Virus record (IMG/VR): IMGVR_UViG_3300027881_000012
Span: 1 to 64,000 of that record
Origin: a virus
Strand: one strand, 5' to 3'
Length of the DNA: 64,000 bases
Part shown: piece by piece, positions 56,284-64,000 of the stretch
Layout: every line of letters begins with the position of its first letter
Numbering within the stretch: the stretch's first letter is position 1
Notes under the pieces: generated by a model
Told to the model about the DNA's origin: nothing
The model's input: the letters and a program-made list of their open reading frames with translations, nothing else
Databases searched by the model: none
Made by a program: the position numbers and the translations under genes

Positions 56284-58558
56284 TGGTTTTAATCTCCGAT
56301 CGGTTTTGCGCTCCCTCGCGCTTTGATTTTTCAACGTCACTCAGGACTTTGGCCCTTTCGATCTGCCGGCCGGCTGCCGCGTCGGTCTTTTTAAAGTCTA
56401 ATTCCTCGTCGGCCAGCTCGACCGAGCTCTCAATGGCCATTGTTTCGGCCTCGATCTTCTCGACTTCGGCGCCGGTTTTATCGGCCTCGACTTCCGTTTT
56501 CATGCCTTTGTCGACGGCCTCGGCCTCGACTTTGGCCGCCTGGCCCTCTTTCAATCTCATTTCGATCATCTGAAAAGCCTCTAACAGTTCTTTCTCGCGC
56601 TGCTGTTCCTCGGCTTTGGCCTGTTCCTCTGCCACTACTTCTGGATCCTGGGGATCCTTGCTCGGATCTTTTTGACCGGTGATCTCGCGGATCCGCGCCA
56701 CTAAGGTTTCTTTCAAGGGCACATCGGACATATCCACCACAATATCAAGCAGGCTCATGGCCAGCTCCGGCGGTAGTTTCTCGATCATGCTCATTAATTG
56801 CTCAAAGGCTGCCTGCCTCATGGTCGCGGTATAGTTCTGGCTATCGATAACGAAATCCGCCTGGCTGGCTGTAATATCGTTGGTCATTTCGCCGGTTTCC
56901 GGATCCTCGTAATTAAGATCTATGAAATCCCATTGGTTCGGCGCTCCCTGGATCCGGATTGTTTTCTCATCAGAATAGAATTGCTCGACCAGGCTCAATT
57001 TGAGCTCGCCTACCAGCTGAAAGGCTAACCGGAGATTGTCAAACATGGTCATGGTCAAGGTGGTGCCGAGCTCCTGGCGGGCTGTGATCGCTCGGCCTGA
57101 TACCGCGTTTGTCTGCCGGCCCATCATTTCATCACTAACGCCGCCGGTCCGCTCGATATATTCGGCGTCTTGATTCATCAGCATAATGTGTTCGCCGGCC
57201 AGCTGTGTGTCGGTCTGGAAATCAAAGCGGGTGCCTTGCTTGACGCGGATCAATCCGTCTGGCCTATCGACTTCGGCCTTAATATCATCCCAATCGTCGG
57301 TTGCGTTTTCATCGGCTACAACCTGGCGCGTGTTTAGAATATGCAGGGCTTTGGATCTGCGCTTGTTTAGATCTTCCTGGGGATCGCGCAGCTGGCGGAT
57401 CATTCCATAAGGTGAGTTGTCGGTCTTTTTTCTGTGGGCCCAAATAGGAACAAAAGGAAAGCGGTTGTGATTGTATGGCGTCGGTCCATCGTGCAAAACG
57501 CCTCGGCTGCAAAAGATCATTACTCTGACGCCCATTCGAATGGCATCTATCGTGCTGGCCAGGCCCTCGTTGACAAGCGCAACATGATTTTCATTCTTCT
57601 CATCAAACATGATGCCATTTAAGGTGCCGATCTCGCGGCCTTTCATTACCTTGCCGCGCATAGGCTCTTTGTACCAGGCCTCGATCAATCTGACTCGGTT
57701 TCTCGACCAGGTTGTAATGCCGGTATCTCCGGACAGCTCGAGCGCAAAGCCGGCCTCGCCCTCGACCGGATCCACATCGATCTGTTGATCTTCCTCTTGC
57801 CAGTACAGATCATCTTTTTGCACTGCCAGCTTGACCACTCCTATCCGCTTTGGAAACATCGAGGCCGCTATATCGAAATCCACCCATTTAGATCTAAAAA
57901 GATAACGCGCATCTGAATAGTCCGGCTCAACGTGCAGGCTATCCCACCAAATATTACGCCAATCTTCCCATCTGACAAATACCGGCTCATCGTCAATATC
58001 GGATTTAACGCCGGCCTCGAGCCATCCCACTCCGGACTTGACCGAATCTTCAAAGGCCCTCGAGCGGTGAAAGGCCTCCTTGCTCACATCGGATACATAT
58101 TTCAAGATCTTGGTTTTGGTTTCCGCCAGTGGCCGATCCTCTTTGCCTCGAGGCAATACCATATAATCCATGCGGGTGCGTTTCTCGGTGCCGATAACCC
58201 AATCACAAGTAGGCTTGATCTGATTAAAGACGGTGGCCTTTTGGCCTCTGCCTTTGAGCTCGGTCTTATCGTCTTCCTCCCATTGATCGCCATCATAAAA
58301 CTTGTGGTCTTTCATTTGCTCGATCCGGAAATCACCATGCAGCTGGCGCTCGCGCTTATACCAGCCATTAAGGCGCCGGTATCGAGTCAAGATCACTTCA
58401 TCGAAATCATAGGGATGCTTGGCCAGGTCGCGGGTTTCCGCATCGGTAAAGCCCGCGAGTGCTAATTCTTCTCCCTGGGATAGGCCTTGATTGTATCCGT
58501 AGTCCGGATCATTAAACCGGTCGGGCTCAACTGCCGGAGTATTGCTTATATCCGCCAT
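56255..58558 (-). CDS. Portal protein (P22-type)
   Basis: 767 residues. YNQIKPTCDWVIGTEKRTRM-type landmarks (here VFNQIKPTCDWVIGTEKRTR), VGWLEAGVKSDIDDEPVFVR, and VSDEMMGRQTNAVSGRAITA typical of P22-like portals. The C-terminal 130 residues are a long charged helix (EAEAVDKGMKTEVEADKTGA) as in the P22 barrel. The protein forms the dodecameric DNA gate at one capsid vertex. Confidence 0.88.
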   Translation of the reverse strand: MADISNTPAVEPDRFNDPDYGYNQGLSQGEELALAGFTDAETRDLAKHPYDFDEVILTRYRRLNGWYKRERQLHGDFRIEQMKDHKFYDGDQWEEDDKTELKGRGQKATVFNQIKPTCDWVIGTEKRTRMDYMVLPRGKEDRPLAETKTKILKYVSDVSKEAFHRSRAFEDSVKSGVGWLEAGVKSDIDDEPVFVRWEDWRNIWWDSLHVEPDYSDARYLFRSKWVDFDIAASMFPKRIGVVKLAVQKDDLYWQEEDQQIDVDPVEGEAGFALELSGDTGITTWSRNRVRLIEAWYKEPMRGKVMKGREIGTLNGIMFDEKNENHVALVNEGLASTIDAIRMGVRVMIFCSRGVLHDGPTPYNHNRFPFVPIWAHRKKTDNSPYGMIRQLRDPQEDLNKRRSKALHILNTRQVVADENATDDWDDIKAEVDRPDGLIRVKQGTRFDFQTDTQLAGEHIMLMNQDAEYIERTGGVSDEMMGRQTNAVSGRAITARQELGTTLTMTMFDNLRLAFQLVGELKLSLVEQFYSDEKTIRIQGAPNQWDFIDLNYEDPETGEMTNDITASQADFVIDSQNYTATMRQAAFEQLMSMIEKLPPELAMSLLDIVVDMSDVPLKETLVARIREITGQKDPSKDPQDPEVVAEEQAKAEEQQREKELLEAFQMIEMRLKEGQAAKVEAEAVDKGMKTEVEADKTGAEVEKIEAETMAIESSVELADEELDFKKTDAAAGRQIERAKVLSDVEKSKREGAQNRSEIKTNATTKKTTK

Positions 58559-58922
58559 CGGTATCTTCCTTTATTTCATGCGTGAATTTCTCGCCGGCTG
58601 CTACCACTTCTACCTCTACCACTCCTTGCCTTTCGGGTGTTAGGGGTGGCATCTTAATGAGATCATCGATCCTCGATTGAATGGCAGCCGCAATATCCGC
58701 GAGTTTACGCGAATCGGGCACTCCCATGTCAAATAGAGCGTGGATCTGGTTGCCTACCCTAAACAAATGTTCCTCAAACGTGGCGTTATGGTCCTCTGAC
58801 CACTCATGCAGCTGGCCCATACTCACTAAAAACCGGTTATTCGATCGGCGCTCATGCTTTGGCTTGACCATGATAACCGGCTGGCCTTTGTAATATCCGA
58901 GCTCTGTTGCTATCTCTGCCAT
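58527..58922 (-). CDS. Hypothetical protein between terminase and portal
   Basis: 131 residues. RFLVSMGQLHEWSEDHNATF, then a helical LADIAAAIQSRIDDLIKMPP and a C-terminal beta segment (VVEVEVVAAGEKFTHEIKED). Overlaps the portal gene by 32 bases. No family recognised; the tight packing suggests a packaging or connector role. Confidence 0.5.
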   Translation of the reverse strand: MAEIATELGYYKGQPVIMVKPKHERRSNNRFLVSMGQLHEWSEDHNATFEEHLFRVGNQIHALFDMGVPDSRKLADIAAAIQSRIDDLIKMPPLTPERQGVVEVEVVAAGEKFTHEIKEDTDGGYKQYSGS

Positions 58923-58924
58923 CT

Positions 58925-59425
58925 TTAATAAATTCCTTTCACGGCCAATAAGCCATCATCCTTAATGGCGCTGGTGGTTTCCTTGATCTTGGGCACTATC
59001 CGAATTGAAATGATCGCTGATACCTTTTTCAAATTGCCAGGGGTGCCGATCGGAATATCAACCGCGTGGCTAATCTCATTCGACCAGCCTCCGCAATCGG
59101 TAGTATCATCCGGACCTATGCAGGCCCGCAATTTCATATACTTGGTAACGGTTTCCCCTGGGGTGCCGGTATAGATAATATCGGCGTCGCCCTGGTAGGT
59201 ATCTGGATTAGTTGATACTGGATTGCTTTTAGCAATATCGATAAATTGAGTGTAGCCGGCGCCTGGTCCGGTGCCGACTCCGAGCTGCCAGCGGGTCATT
59301 ACGCTAAATGTTTCGGTGTCTTGCTCCCATTCTAAGCCAATCGTTTGGTTCGAATCGGCCGCGCCAGCTGGTAAGACAAACAGACCGACAAATAATACCG
59401 CGATAATAAATGCTAAAAATTTCAT
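58925..59425 (-). CDS. Secreted protein with Sec signal peptide
   Basis: 166 residues. MKFLAFIIAVLFVGLFVLPA is a clear Sec signal, with likely cleavage after GAA (about 22-23). The mature part resembles a fibronectin type III domain: a strand with a Trp (TIGLEWEQDTE), a central YMKLRACIGPDDTTDCGGWS with two Cys, and a conserved SNEISHAVDIP end. An exported protein between terminase and portal genes is unusual; a role at the cell surface, such as blocking superinfection, is only a guess. Confidence 0.65.
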   Translation of the reverse strand: MKFLAFIIAVLFVGLFVLPAGAADSNQTIGLEWEQDTETFSVMTRWQLGVGTGPGAGYTQFIDIAKSNPVSTNPDTYQGDADIIYTGTPGETVTKYMKLRACIGPDDTTDCGGWSNEISHAVDIPIGTPGNLKKVSAIISIRIVPKIKETTSAIKDDGLLAVKGIY

Positions 59426-59437
59426 GGCATCCTCCCT

Positions 59438-60922
59438 TTAGACGCTCATAGCTGTGCGCCGTTTGCGTTTCCATTTTTCGGATCCGCGCTTTTTAGGTTT
59501 GTTGCCCACCAGGCGGACCATGACATATTGAAAGGCGTCGTGGATATGTGCAAATCGGTTCTTTTCCGCCTTATCGAAAAACTCGCCGGTGTTCATTATC
59601 TCTTTGTAATGATAACCGCCTAAGAATCCATTGAGCAGCCTGGTACAGGTCGGATCTATCAAACAGCCATCGATCCTGGCCAGGATGCTATCGACCGCCT
59701 GAGTGCGAGCTGTAAAGTTTTGCTCCGAGCTCTCAACGGTGATACCTTCCTCGCCCATCAGTATTTGATTGCTGGTGAATCCGCCCTCCTTCTTTGAAAA
59801 CTTGGCCGCGCCGGCCGGATCCCCATAGTCCACCCAATCGGCATTAGGAAATCGCTTGTTACATTCTTCTTTCACCCATTTGGAAAAATCAACGATGCCC
59901 ATCTTATCGTGACAGAATTCTTTTAAAACTTGGTAGCGCAGGGGTGAAGGGTTATAAACGACGACGGCTGCCGGCACGTTTCCGGAGTTATCCCATCCTC
60001 GATACAGTGTGCCAGGGCCCACCCATACAAGCGGAGCTCTCGCCTGGTGCAGATCCCGCCGGAAATTATAATATACCAGCTTGCCTTTGACTAAGACGCC
60101 AGGCTTGCCGTCGATATACATTTCGATCCAATCCGGAGTATCTTTATAGTCCAGCATTAGATCGTTGTAATAGCCAGGCCGCAGATACTTTTCGTTTTCT
60201 CGCGGGGGCTGCCAGAATCCTTCATGGTTTGCCAGGGGCTCTATTTCCGGTATGGGCCCTGGCACTTCGTTTTGCCAGGCGAATTGGTGATAGGTGGGCA
60301 TCTCAATATCGGGGGGGTTGGTGGTTTCGAGGCCAAAACGAGGCAGGGGGAATGTTTCGTTTCCATCGATGATCCACTCCGGCGGGACCGCGCCAAACTT
60401 CTGCTTGTACCACTCGACGGCCTTTTTCATCTTTGGATAGCGGCCGATCCTGTTTTTGAGCATACGCTTGATCGAGTCGGCCACTTCGATTGACTCATCG
60501 ATCCAATAGCCAGTTACCTCGAGGCTCTTAAACTTCTTAACGTCTTGCTCTCGATCGCATGATCTAAAAAGGAGTGTTACGGTGGGGCCGTCCGGATGCT
60601 TGATCGTGTACTTTTGCTCTTGCTTTAGAAATGCGCCGAATGGGAACCACTCAAAGATGGTTGTTTGCGTAGTATCTCGGAGCTCGGCATAGGTATTGCG
60701 GACAACAACAAACTTGGTCTGTTTGATATTGAAATGCTTGAATAGATGCCAGGGGATAAGGTTGCACACTTCCCAGGCTGCGCCGGTGGTTTTGCCTGAT
60801 CCGACCGGACCGACTATGGCGCGTAAAGGGGCTCCCGACTTATGAAATTGCCTAATCGTCGGAATGGCATCGTATGTGACCTTTTCCTCATTGGTTTCGT
60901 AGCTGTGTTGAGCTAATGCCAA
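59438..60922 (-). CDS. terL: Terminase large subunit
   Basis: 494 residues. Walker A GPVGSGKT (38-45); Walker B GYWIDES (138-144); nuclease-domain acidic motifs at RGWDNSG (near 309), DYGDPAG (near 367) and HIHDAFQY (near 460). ATP-driven DNA packaging and headful or site cutting. The C-terminus is Lys/Arg-rich (KWKRKRRTAMSV). Encoded between the small-subunit genes and the portal, the usual order. Confidence 0.92.
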   Translation of the reverse strand: MALAQHSYETNEEKVTYDAIPTIRQFHKSGAPLRAIVGPVGSGKTTGAAWEVCNLIPWHLFKHFNIKQTKFVVVRNTYAELRDTTQTTIFEWFPFGAFLKQEQKYTIKHPDGPTVTLLFRSCDREQDVKKFKSLEVTGYWIDESIEVADSIKRMLKNRIGRYPKMKKAVEWYKQKFGAVPPEWIIDGNETFPLPRFGLETTNPPDIEMPTYHQFAWQNEVPGPIPEIEPLANHEGFWQPPRENEKYLRPGYYNDLMLDYKDTPDWIEMYIDGKPGVLVKGKLVYYNFRRDLHQARAPLVWVGPGTLYRGWDNSGNVPAAVVVYNPSPLRYQVLKEFCHDKMGIVDFSKWVKEECNKRFPNADWVDYGDPAGAAKFSKKEGGFTSNQILMGEEGITVESSEQNFTARTQAVDSILARIDGCLIDPTCTRLLNGFLGGYHYKEIMNTGEFFDKAEKNRFAHIHDAFQYVMVRLVGNKPKKRGSEKWKRKRRTAMSV

Positions 60923-60942
60923 ATTTCAATCTCCGCATTGGC

Positions 60943-61284
60943 TTATCCTCTCCTTTTGCTTTGCCGGCCTCCTGGCCGGTATAGTTCATCAAATGGGATC
61001 CGCTCGGCCGTACACACATAATAATCAGTGCCATCGATCTTGACCGGTTTGATCTTCGACCATGCAGATCCCCATCGTTGCGCATCTTCAATTTGCGATA
61101 GGCTTAACTTGTCCTCATAGATATGGACGCCATCATATTGGCCCAGGGCGCCGGTGAAAAGCGGATTAGGGTAGGCCGCTGCCGGCGCCTTTTCTGCTGC
61201 CGCCACCAGGACCGCCGGCGCCATGACGGCCGCAGCTGCCCCGATACCGATCTGCTTTAGAAATTTCCGCCTTGTAATTTTCAT
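60943..61284 (-). CDS. Tat-signal protein carrying major-capsid-like segments
   Basis: 113 residues. MKITRRKFLKQIGIGAAAAV starts a textbook Tat signal (TRRKFLK, then a hydrophobic Ala/Gly run to about 30). Residues 40-60 (NPLFTGALGQYDGVHIYEDK) match the capsid protein at 272-293 (NPIFKGALGMYNNIVLHEHE; ten identities in about 21). Residues 76-94 (SKIKPVKIDGTDYYVCTAE) resemble capsid 223-241 (PKIMPIMINGENHFCTVMN). In the capsid the two blocks occur in the opposite order. No strong ribosome site. Either an exported capsid-derived domain or a remnant fused to a signal. Confidence 0.65.
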   Translation of the reverse strand: MKITRRKFLKQIGIGAAAAVMAPAVLVAAAEKAPAAAYPNPLFTGALGQYDGVHIYEDKLSLSQIEDAQRWGSAWSKIKPVKIDGTDYYVCTAERIPFDELYRPGGRQSKRRG

Positions 61285-61320
61285 GTAATTATCAAGCGAT
61301 TTACTTAAATTGGGCTATTT

Positions 61321-61334
61321 GGGTGAAATCACCC
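61321..61334. promoter_or_regulatory. Perfect short palindrome between terminase genes
   Basis: GGGTGA-AA-TCACCC lies alone in the 120-base gap between the small-subunit-like gene and the Tat-tagged gene. It could be an operator, an RNA hairpin or part of a packaging recognition site; nothing decides between these. Confidence 0.35.
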
Positions 61335-61404
61335 ACAAAACGGGCTCGCCATTTGCTCGAGGATCGATGATCTCGGACCACCCAGGGGTATGAGTACCAG
61401 GATA

Positions 61405-62037
61405 TTAGGCGCTTTTGATCTGTGCCATGCCGGCATCGACCGGTTTCTCTAAGTCGCCTATAATGTAGTAGGTGATCTTTTCGACTCCGGATCCGTCGCC
61501 ATCGAGGCCGTAAGTTTGCCTTTGCAGGGGCACTATCTTATCAACCACATAGGCCACTGTTCGCAAAAGATTGTTGCGCTCTTTCAATGCCAGCTGCGCA
61601 GCCATGACGATATTTTTCTTGACTCGATCGCCGCCTGCCAGCTTGGCCATGATGCCGCTCGAGCTCTTTAAATCTTCGACGGTTACATCTATCTGTTGCA
61701 AGATTTTGGAAAATAAAATCTTGTGAGCTCCCACCACTCCCGCGCCTACCTCGCCATAGCTCTCGATGGACTCATCATAGTTATCGGGTGTAACCGCATG
61801 CTGTAACTCAGCCTCGAGTAGCTTGTGGTTGACCGAATTTTTAACATCGGTGGCCAGCTTGCGCGTTAATCCGAGGCCATCCATGTGTTTCATTATGGCC
61901 TGGCGGGTCGGTCCATAAGCCCTTGAAATCGCTGCAACACTTAGCTGGCCGAGCTGGTACTCATTCTCAACCTTTTGCCAAATCTTAACCGGATAACCGT
62001 TGCCGTTAGCCTGGCCGTTTTTCTTCTCTTGTGACAT
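61405..62037 (-). CDS. terS: Putative terminase small subunit
   Basis: 210 residues. An N-terminal helix-turn-helix (YQLGQLSVAAISRAYGPTRQ, AIMKHMDGLGLTRKLAT), then helical oligomerisation segments (KILFSKILQQIDVTVEDLKS, VAYVVDKIVPLQRQTYG). Size, HTH and position just upstream of the large subunit support the call, which is otherwise unverified. Overlaps the previous gene by 32 bases. Confidence 0.7.
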   Translation of the reverse strand: MSQEKKNGQANGNGYPVKIWQKVENEYQLGQLSVAAISRAYGPTRQAIMKHMDGLGLTRKLATDVKNSVNHKLLEAELQHAVTPDNYDESIESYGEVGAGVVGAHKILFSKILQQIDVTVEDLKSSSGIMAKLAGGDRVKKNIVMAAQLALKERNNLLRTVAYVVDKIVPLQRQTYGLDGDGSGVEKITYYIIGDLEKPVDAGMAQIKSA

Positions 62038-62410
62038 TTCGATTATGCCTCATTAGGATCCTGGTGAGTTGCACCTGTAACCTAAACCTGGTTTTTTGAA
62101 CGATGCCCAATCCACCAAAAGGTATCATGTAAATATTTAATCTTGCAATAATATTTTCATCCAGGGCGCCGTCCGCGATCAATTTTTGGCCTGTAACCTT
62201 AAAATATTGGTGTAACTCATGCGGTCTTAGCCGGATATTTTTAATAATCCTCTCCACTTGCGCCACTTCCAGGGCCTTTAATTCATTATTTAGGCTGTCA
62301 AAAGGCTGCCAGGGTGTAACCGGATCCGTAACCTTTTCCAATTCCAGCCAGGAAGTATAAATAATCTGAGCCATTTCAGTGGTTGTCAATTCCTTTAACG
62401 TGCTGGTCAT
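62006..62410 (-). CDS. Hypothetical protein before terminase genes
   Basis: 134 residues. MAQIIYTSWLELEKVTDP resembles the AxxIHxxW start of some phage packaging-region proteins; a HELHQYFKVTGQKLIADGAL helix follows and the C-terminus is basic. Could be an accessory packaging protein. No family is certain. Confidence 0.5.
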   Translation of the reverse strand: MTSTLKELTTTEMAQIIYTSWLELEKVTDPVTPWQPFDSLNNELKALEVAQVERIIKNIRLRPHELHQYFKVTGQKLIADGALDENIIARLNIYMIPFGGLGIVQKTRFRLQVQLTRILMRHNRNVTREEKRPG

Positions 62411-62427
62411 ATTTCTTGCTCCCCTAT

Positions 62428-62507
62428 GCCCAGGGGCTCCGCCGGCCCCTGGGCCCTACTGGTTATCGGCTGCCGGCCACCTCAAATAACCGGCGCCTTT
62501 GGTTATT
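62428..62507. other. Two strong adjacent hairpins
   Basis: GCCCAGGGGC (62428-62437) with GCCCCTGGGC (62445-62454) is a perfect 10-bp stem with a 7-base loop. AATAACC (62485-62491) with GGTTATT (62501-62507) is a 7-bp stem with a 9-base loop. No T-run follows either. They fill the 92-base gap ahead of the terminase-region genes and may mark mRNA processing or a packaging-related site. Confidence 0.45.
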
Positions 62508-62703
62508 CGGGTTCTGTGGTATCTGCTGCGTTTGTGCCGCCGAATTCTTCCTCATAAGCGGCCCGCACTGTTTTAGTTCGTTCTTCCTCGCTTGCGGCCA
62601 TGACCTCTAATTCCTCCGGCGTCTTGCCGGCGGTGGCTTTGTCATATAGCCGGATGCCTGCCTCTAAAAACGATAGTAAAATCGTTAATTCTGCTGCTCC
62701 CAT
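62503..62703 (-). CDS. Small conserved phage protein
   Basis: 66 residues: GAAELTILLSFLEAGIRLYD, KATAGKTPEELEVMAASEEE, an acidic end. Hydrophobic first 20 residues make a short membrane-associated helix possible. I recognise the type from lysis/packaging regions but know no function. AAAGGAC ribosome site. Confidence 0.55.
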   Translation of the reverse strand: MGAAELTILLSFLEAGIRLYDKATAGKTPEELEVMAASEEERTKTVRAAYEEEFGGTNAADTTEPE

Positions 62704-62776
62704 TGTCCTTTACTCCTTGTTAAGGTTCGATTCGATCGTCTACCCTGACCGATATTAGCCCTATTCAGAGCTAAAT

Positions 62777-63172
62777 TTAACCATCGTCAAGGTATTTGGC
62801 GATAATCCCCGCCATCTTTGTCCTTAACTTAATCCAGGCACCATCATAGGAGCTCGCATCTTTGGCCGGATCCATCAAAGCGAGTTTCCAGCCGTCTAAC
62901 AGGGTTTCAATCGAGTCAAGCACTGGATCTAACTTGCCTTTCATTTCGGCCTTATCCTCTGCCGTCAAAAGGGTGCCGTAAACGGTTAGAGATTCGAGCT
63001 GGTCATTATAAAACTTCCGAGCTGTGACATACTTGCCTTTCGGCGTATCCGGTATGGGATTACCGGCAAATCGAGTACCCGCGCAGCCCGCGACCGCGAT
63101 CACCAGGAACACTGCTATAATTAGCAGTATGCTATCGCAAAATTCGTGAAAAATCTGTTTCCTCAGTTTCAT
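62777..63172 (-). CDS. Phage lipoprotein
   Basis: 131 residues. SILLIIAVFLVIAVAGC ends in a lipobox (VAGC, Cys30), so the mature protein should be lipidated. The rest is helical (YNDQLESLTVYGTLLTAEDK, KMAGIIAKYLDD). In lysis regions such lipoproteins are often outer spanins, but this one is long and has no overlapping inner-membrane partner, so superinfection exclusion is an alternative. Confidence 0.7.
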   Translation of the reverse strand: MKLRKQIFHEFCDSILLIIAVFLVIAVAGCAGTRFAGNPIPDTPKGKYVTARKFYNDQLESLTVYGTLLTAEDKAEMKGKLDPVLDSIETLLDGWKLALMDPAKDASSYDGAWIKLRTKMAGIIAKYLDDG

Positions 63173-63199
63173 TGAAAAGGCCCTCCTTTCCTTTAGGGA

Positions 63200-63637
63200 T
63201 TATGCCGGCGGTGGTACTCTCGGCTCCATCGCGCCGGCGTCGATTTTGAGCCGCTTGGTTGTCAAGACGGCCGCCTCGACCTGGCCGGAAATAAATTCAG
63301 CCAGGTTATCGTTTGCGAGCTCTAAAATTTTCTTGGTGGCTGTTGGTAGCTGGTCGGTAATTGATTTAATCGCGGCCTCTTTTAGCACCTGGCCCTCATC
63401 CTGGGTAATCGCGCCATCGGCGCCTACTTGCTTAACCGTTTCATTTACCCGCACAACCGCGCTTTGCACCACTCCGCTTAAAATCACCATAGCATCATCG
63501 ACGGCCTGGCTATCGGTCTTGGTTTTAATCCATTTTTTCAGCTCGTACAGGGCCCAGGTTGTCAAAGCCGATACGGCCGCCACTGCAAATGGAATAATAA
63601 TTGCTAAAATCTGCTGCGATATGGTTGATTCATCCAT
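63200..63637 (-). CDS. Holin-type membrane protein (LLH-like)
   Basis: 145 residues. One membrane helix (about 10-31, ILAIIIPFAVAAVSALTTWA) and then a cytoplasmic LYELKKWIKTKTDSQAVDDA and long helical tail. The organisation matches the Holin_LLH family (PF09682) as I recall it. It would time membrane permeabilisation. Encoded beside the lipoprotein and a coiled-coil protein. Confidence 0.7.
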   Translation of the reverse strand: MDESTISQQILAIIIPFAVAAVSALTTWALYELKKWIKTKTDSQAVDDAMVILSGVVQSAVVRVNETVKQVGADGAITQDEGQVLKEAAIKSITDQLPTATKKILELANDNLAEFISGQVEAAVLTTKRLKIDAGAMEPRVPPPA

Positions 63638-63654
63638 CTGTTAGCCTCCTGCGT

Positions 63655-63990
63655 TTAGGTTTTTAATTGAGCTGCGCTAAAGCCATTTTTCTTTAGCAGC
63701 ATTAACACGCGCTCATCGAGCCTGGTTAAAAGTGTCTGGCCTGCATCCATCTTTTTAGCCAGGAGATTAACATCTTTCTTGATCGCATCTTTATAATCCT
63801 CAAAATCTCCGCGTGATACCGTTTCCAGCCTGGCCCGCTCCCGCAGCCGGTCCATGCCTTTTAGATCGTGCCTGACCTCATCGATCCGGCCGATTAACAT
63901 AGATTGACAAACTCCCTGGTGCGCTACTAATTGATCGTCTAAGCGGGTGATCTCCTTTTGAAAATCGACCTGGCTCACGGCCTTTTCCAC
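63655..63990 (-). CDS. Coiled-coil protein in the lysis region (GTG start)
   Basis: 111 residues from a GTG at 63990 with GGAG seven bases before it, at the window edge. Helical throughout (FQKEITRLDDQLVAHQGVCQ, LDERVLMLLKKNG), with no membrane segment. Often seen next to phage holins; probably a structural or regulatory partner. The upstream context is outside the window. Confidence 0.55.
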   Translation of the reverse strand: MEKAVSQVDFQKEITRLDDQLVAHQGVCQSMLIGRIDEVRHDLKGMDRLRERARLETVSRGDFEDYKDAIKKDVNLLAKKMDAGQTLLTRLDERVLMLLKKNGFSAAQLKT

Positions 63991-64000
63991 TTTATGCTCC

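Overview
This window is a bacteriophage genome segment, almost certainly from a tailed dsDNA podovirus-like phage of a Gram-negative host. Hallmarks are a terminase pair, a P22-type portal, a scaffold, an N4-gp56-family major capsid protein, head-tail adaptors, several fibres and spikes, no tail sheath or tape-measure gene, and a 5,408-residue polyvalent protein. The layout recalls Bcep22-like podophages, which also carry a giant DarB-like helicase/methylase protein. An outer-membrane-type lipoprotein, a Tat signal and a type IV prepilin all point to a Gram-negative, probably piliated, host. No integrase, tRNA or CRISPR array was found.

Layout. (1) 1-8684, minus strand: tightly overlapping small early/accessory genes, many of them zinc-ribbon proteins. 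They include a gp49/gene66-family protein, a Tad1-like immune-signal sponge, an XRE regulator, a NlpC/P60 hydrolase, a DUF3850 protein and a lambda-O-like replication protein. The replication gene contains tandem palindromic repeats that look like an origin. A C4-like antisense RNA lies between it and an XRE repressor. (2) 8685-8893: divergent promoter switch. (3) 8894-17259, plus strand: small early genes, a recombination cassette (putative annealing protein ending in an SSB-like tip, SbcD, SbcC, VRR-NUC nuclease) and a prepilin-like gene. This arm ends at a bidirectional terminator placed on the convergent stop codons at 17.26 kb. (4) 17256-64000, minus strand: one long late block. In transcription order (right to left) it holds lysis-type genes, terminases, exported proteins, portal, a run of very basic small proteins, scaffold, a CsrA-like regulator, capsid, decoration, adaptors, fibres, ejection proteins and the giant polyvalent protein.

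How it fits together. The divergent promoters drive repressor plus replication genes on one side and recombination genes on the other. Late genes are read from the far right. The polyvalent protein (ParB-like, SAP, N6-adenine methyltransferase, strawberry-notch helicase, JAB and zincin modules) is encoded next to the ejection proteins and is probably packaged and injected to protect incoming DNA. Tad1-like, CsrA-like, pilin-like and three exported proteins suggest unusually broad host manipulation. All family calls are from reading the translated sequence; no searches were run.
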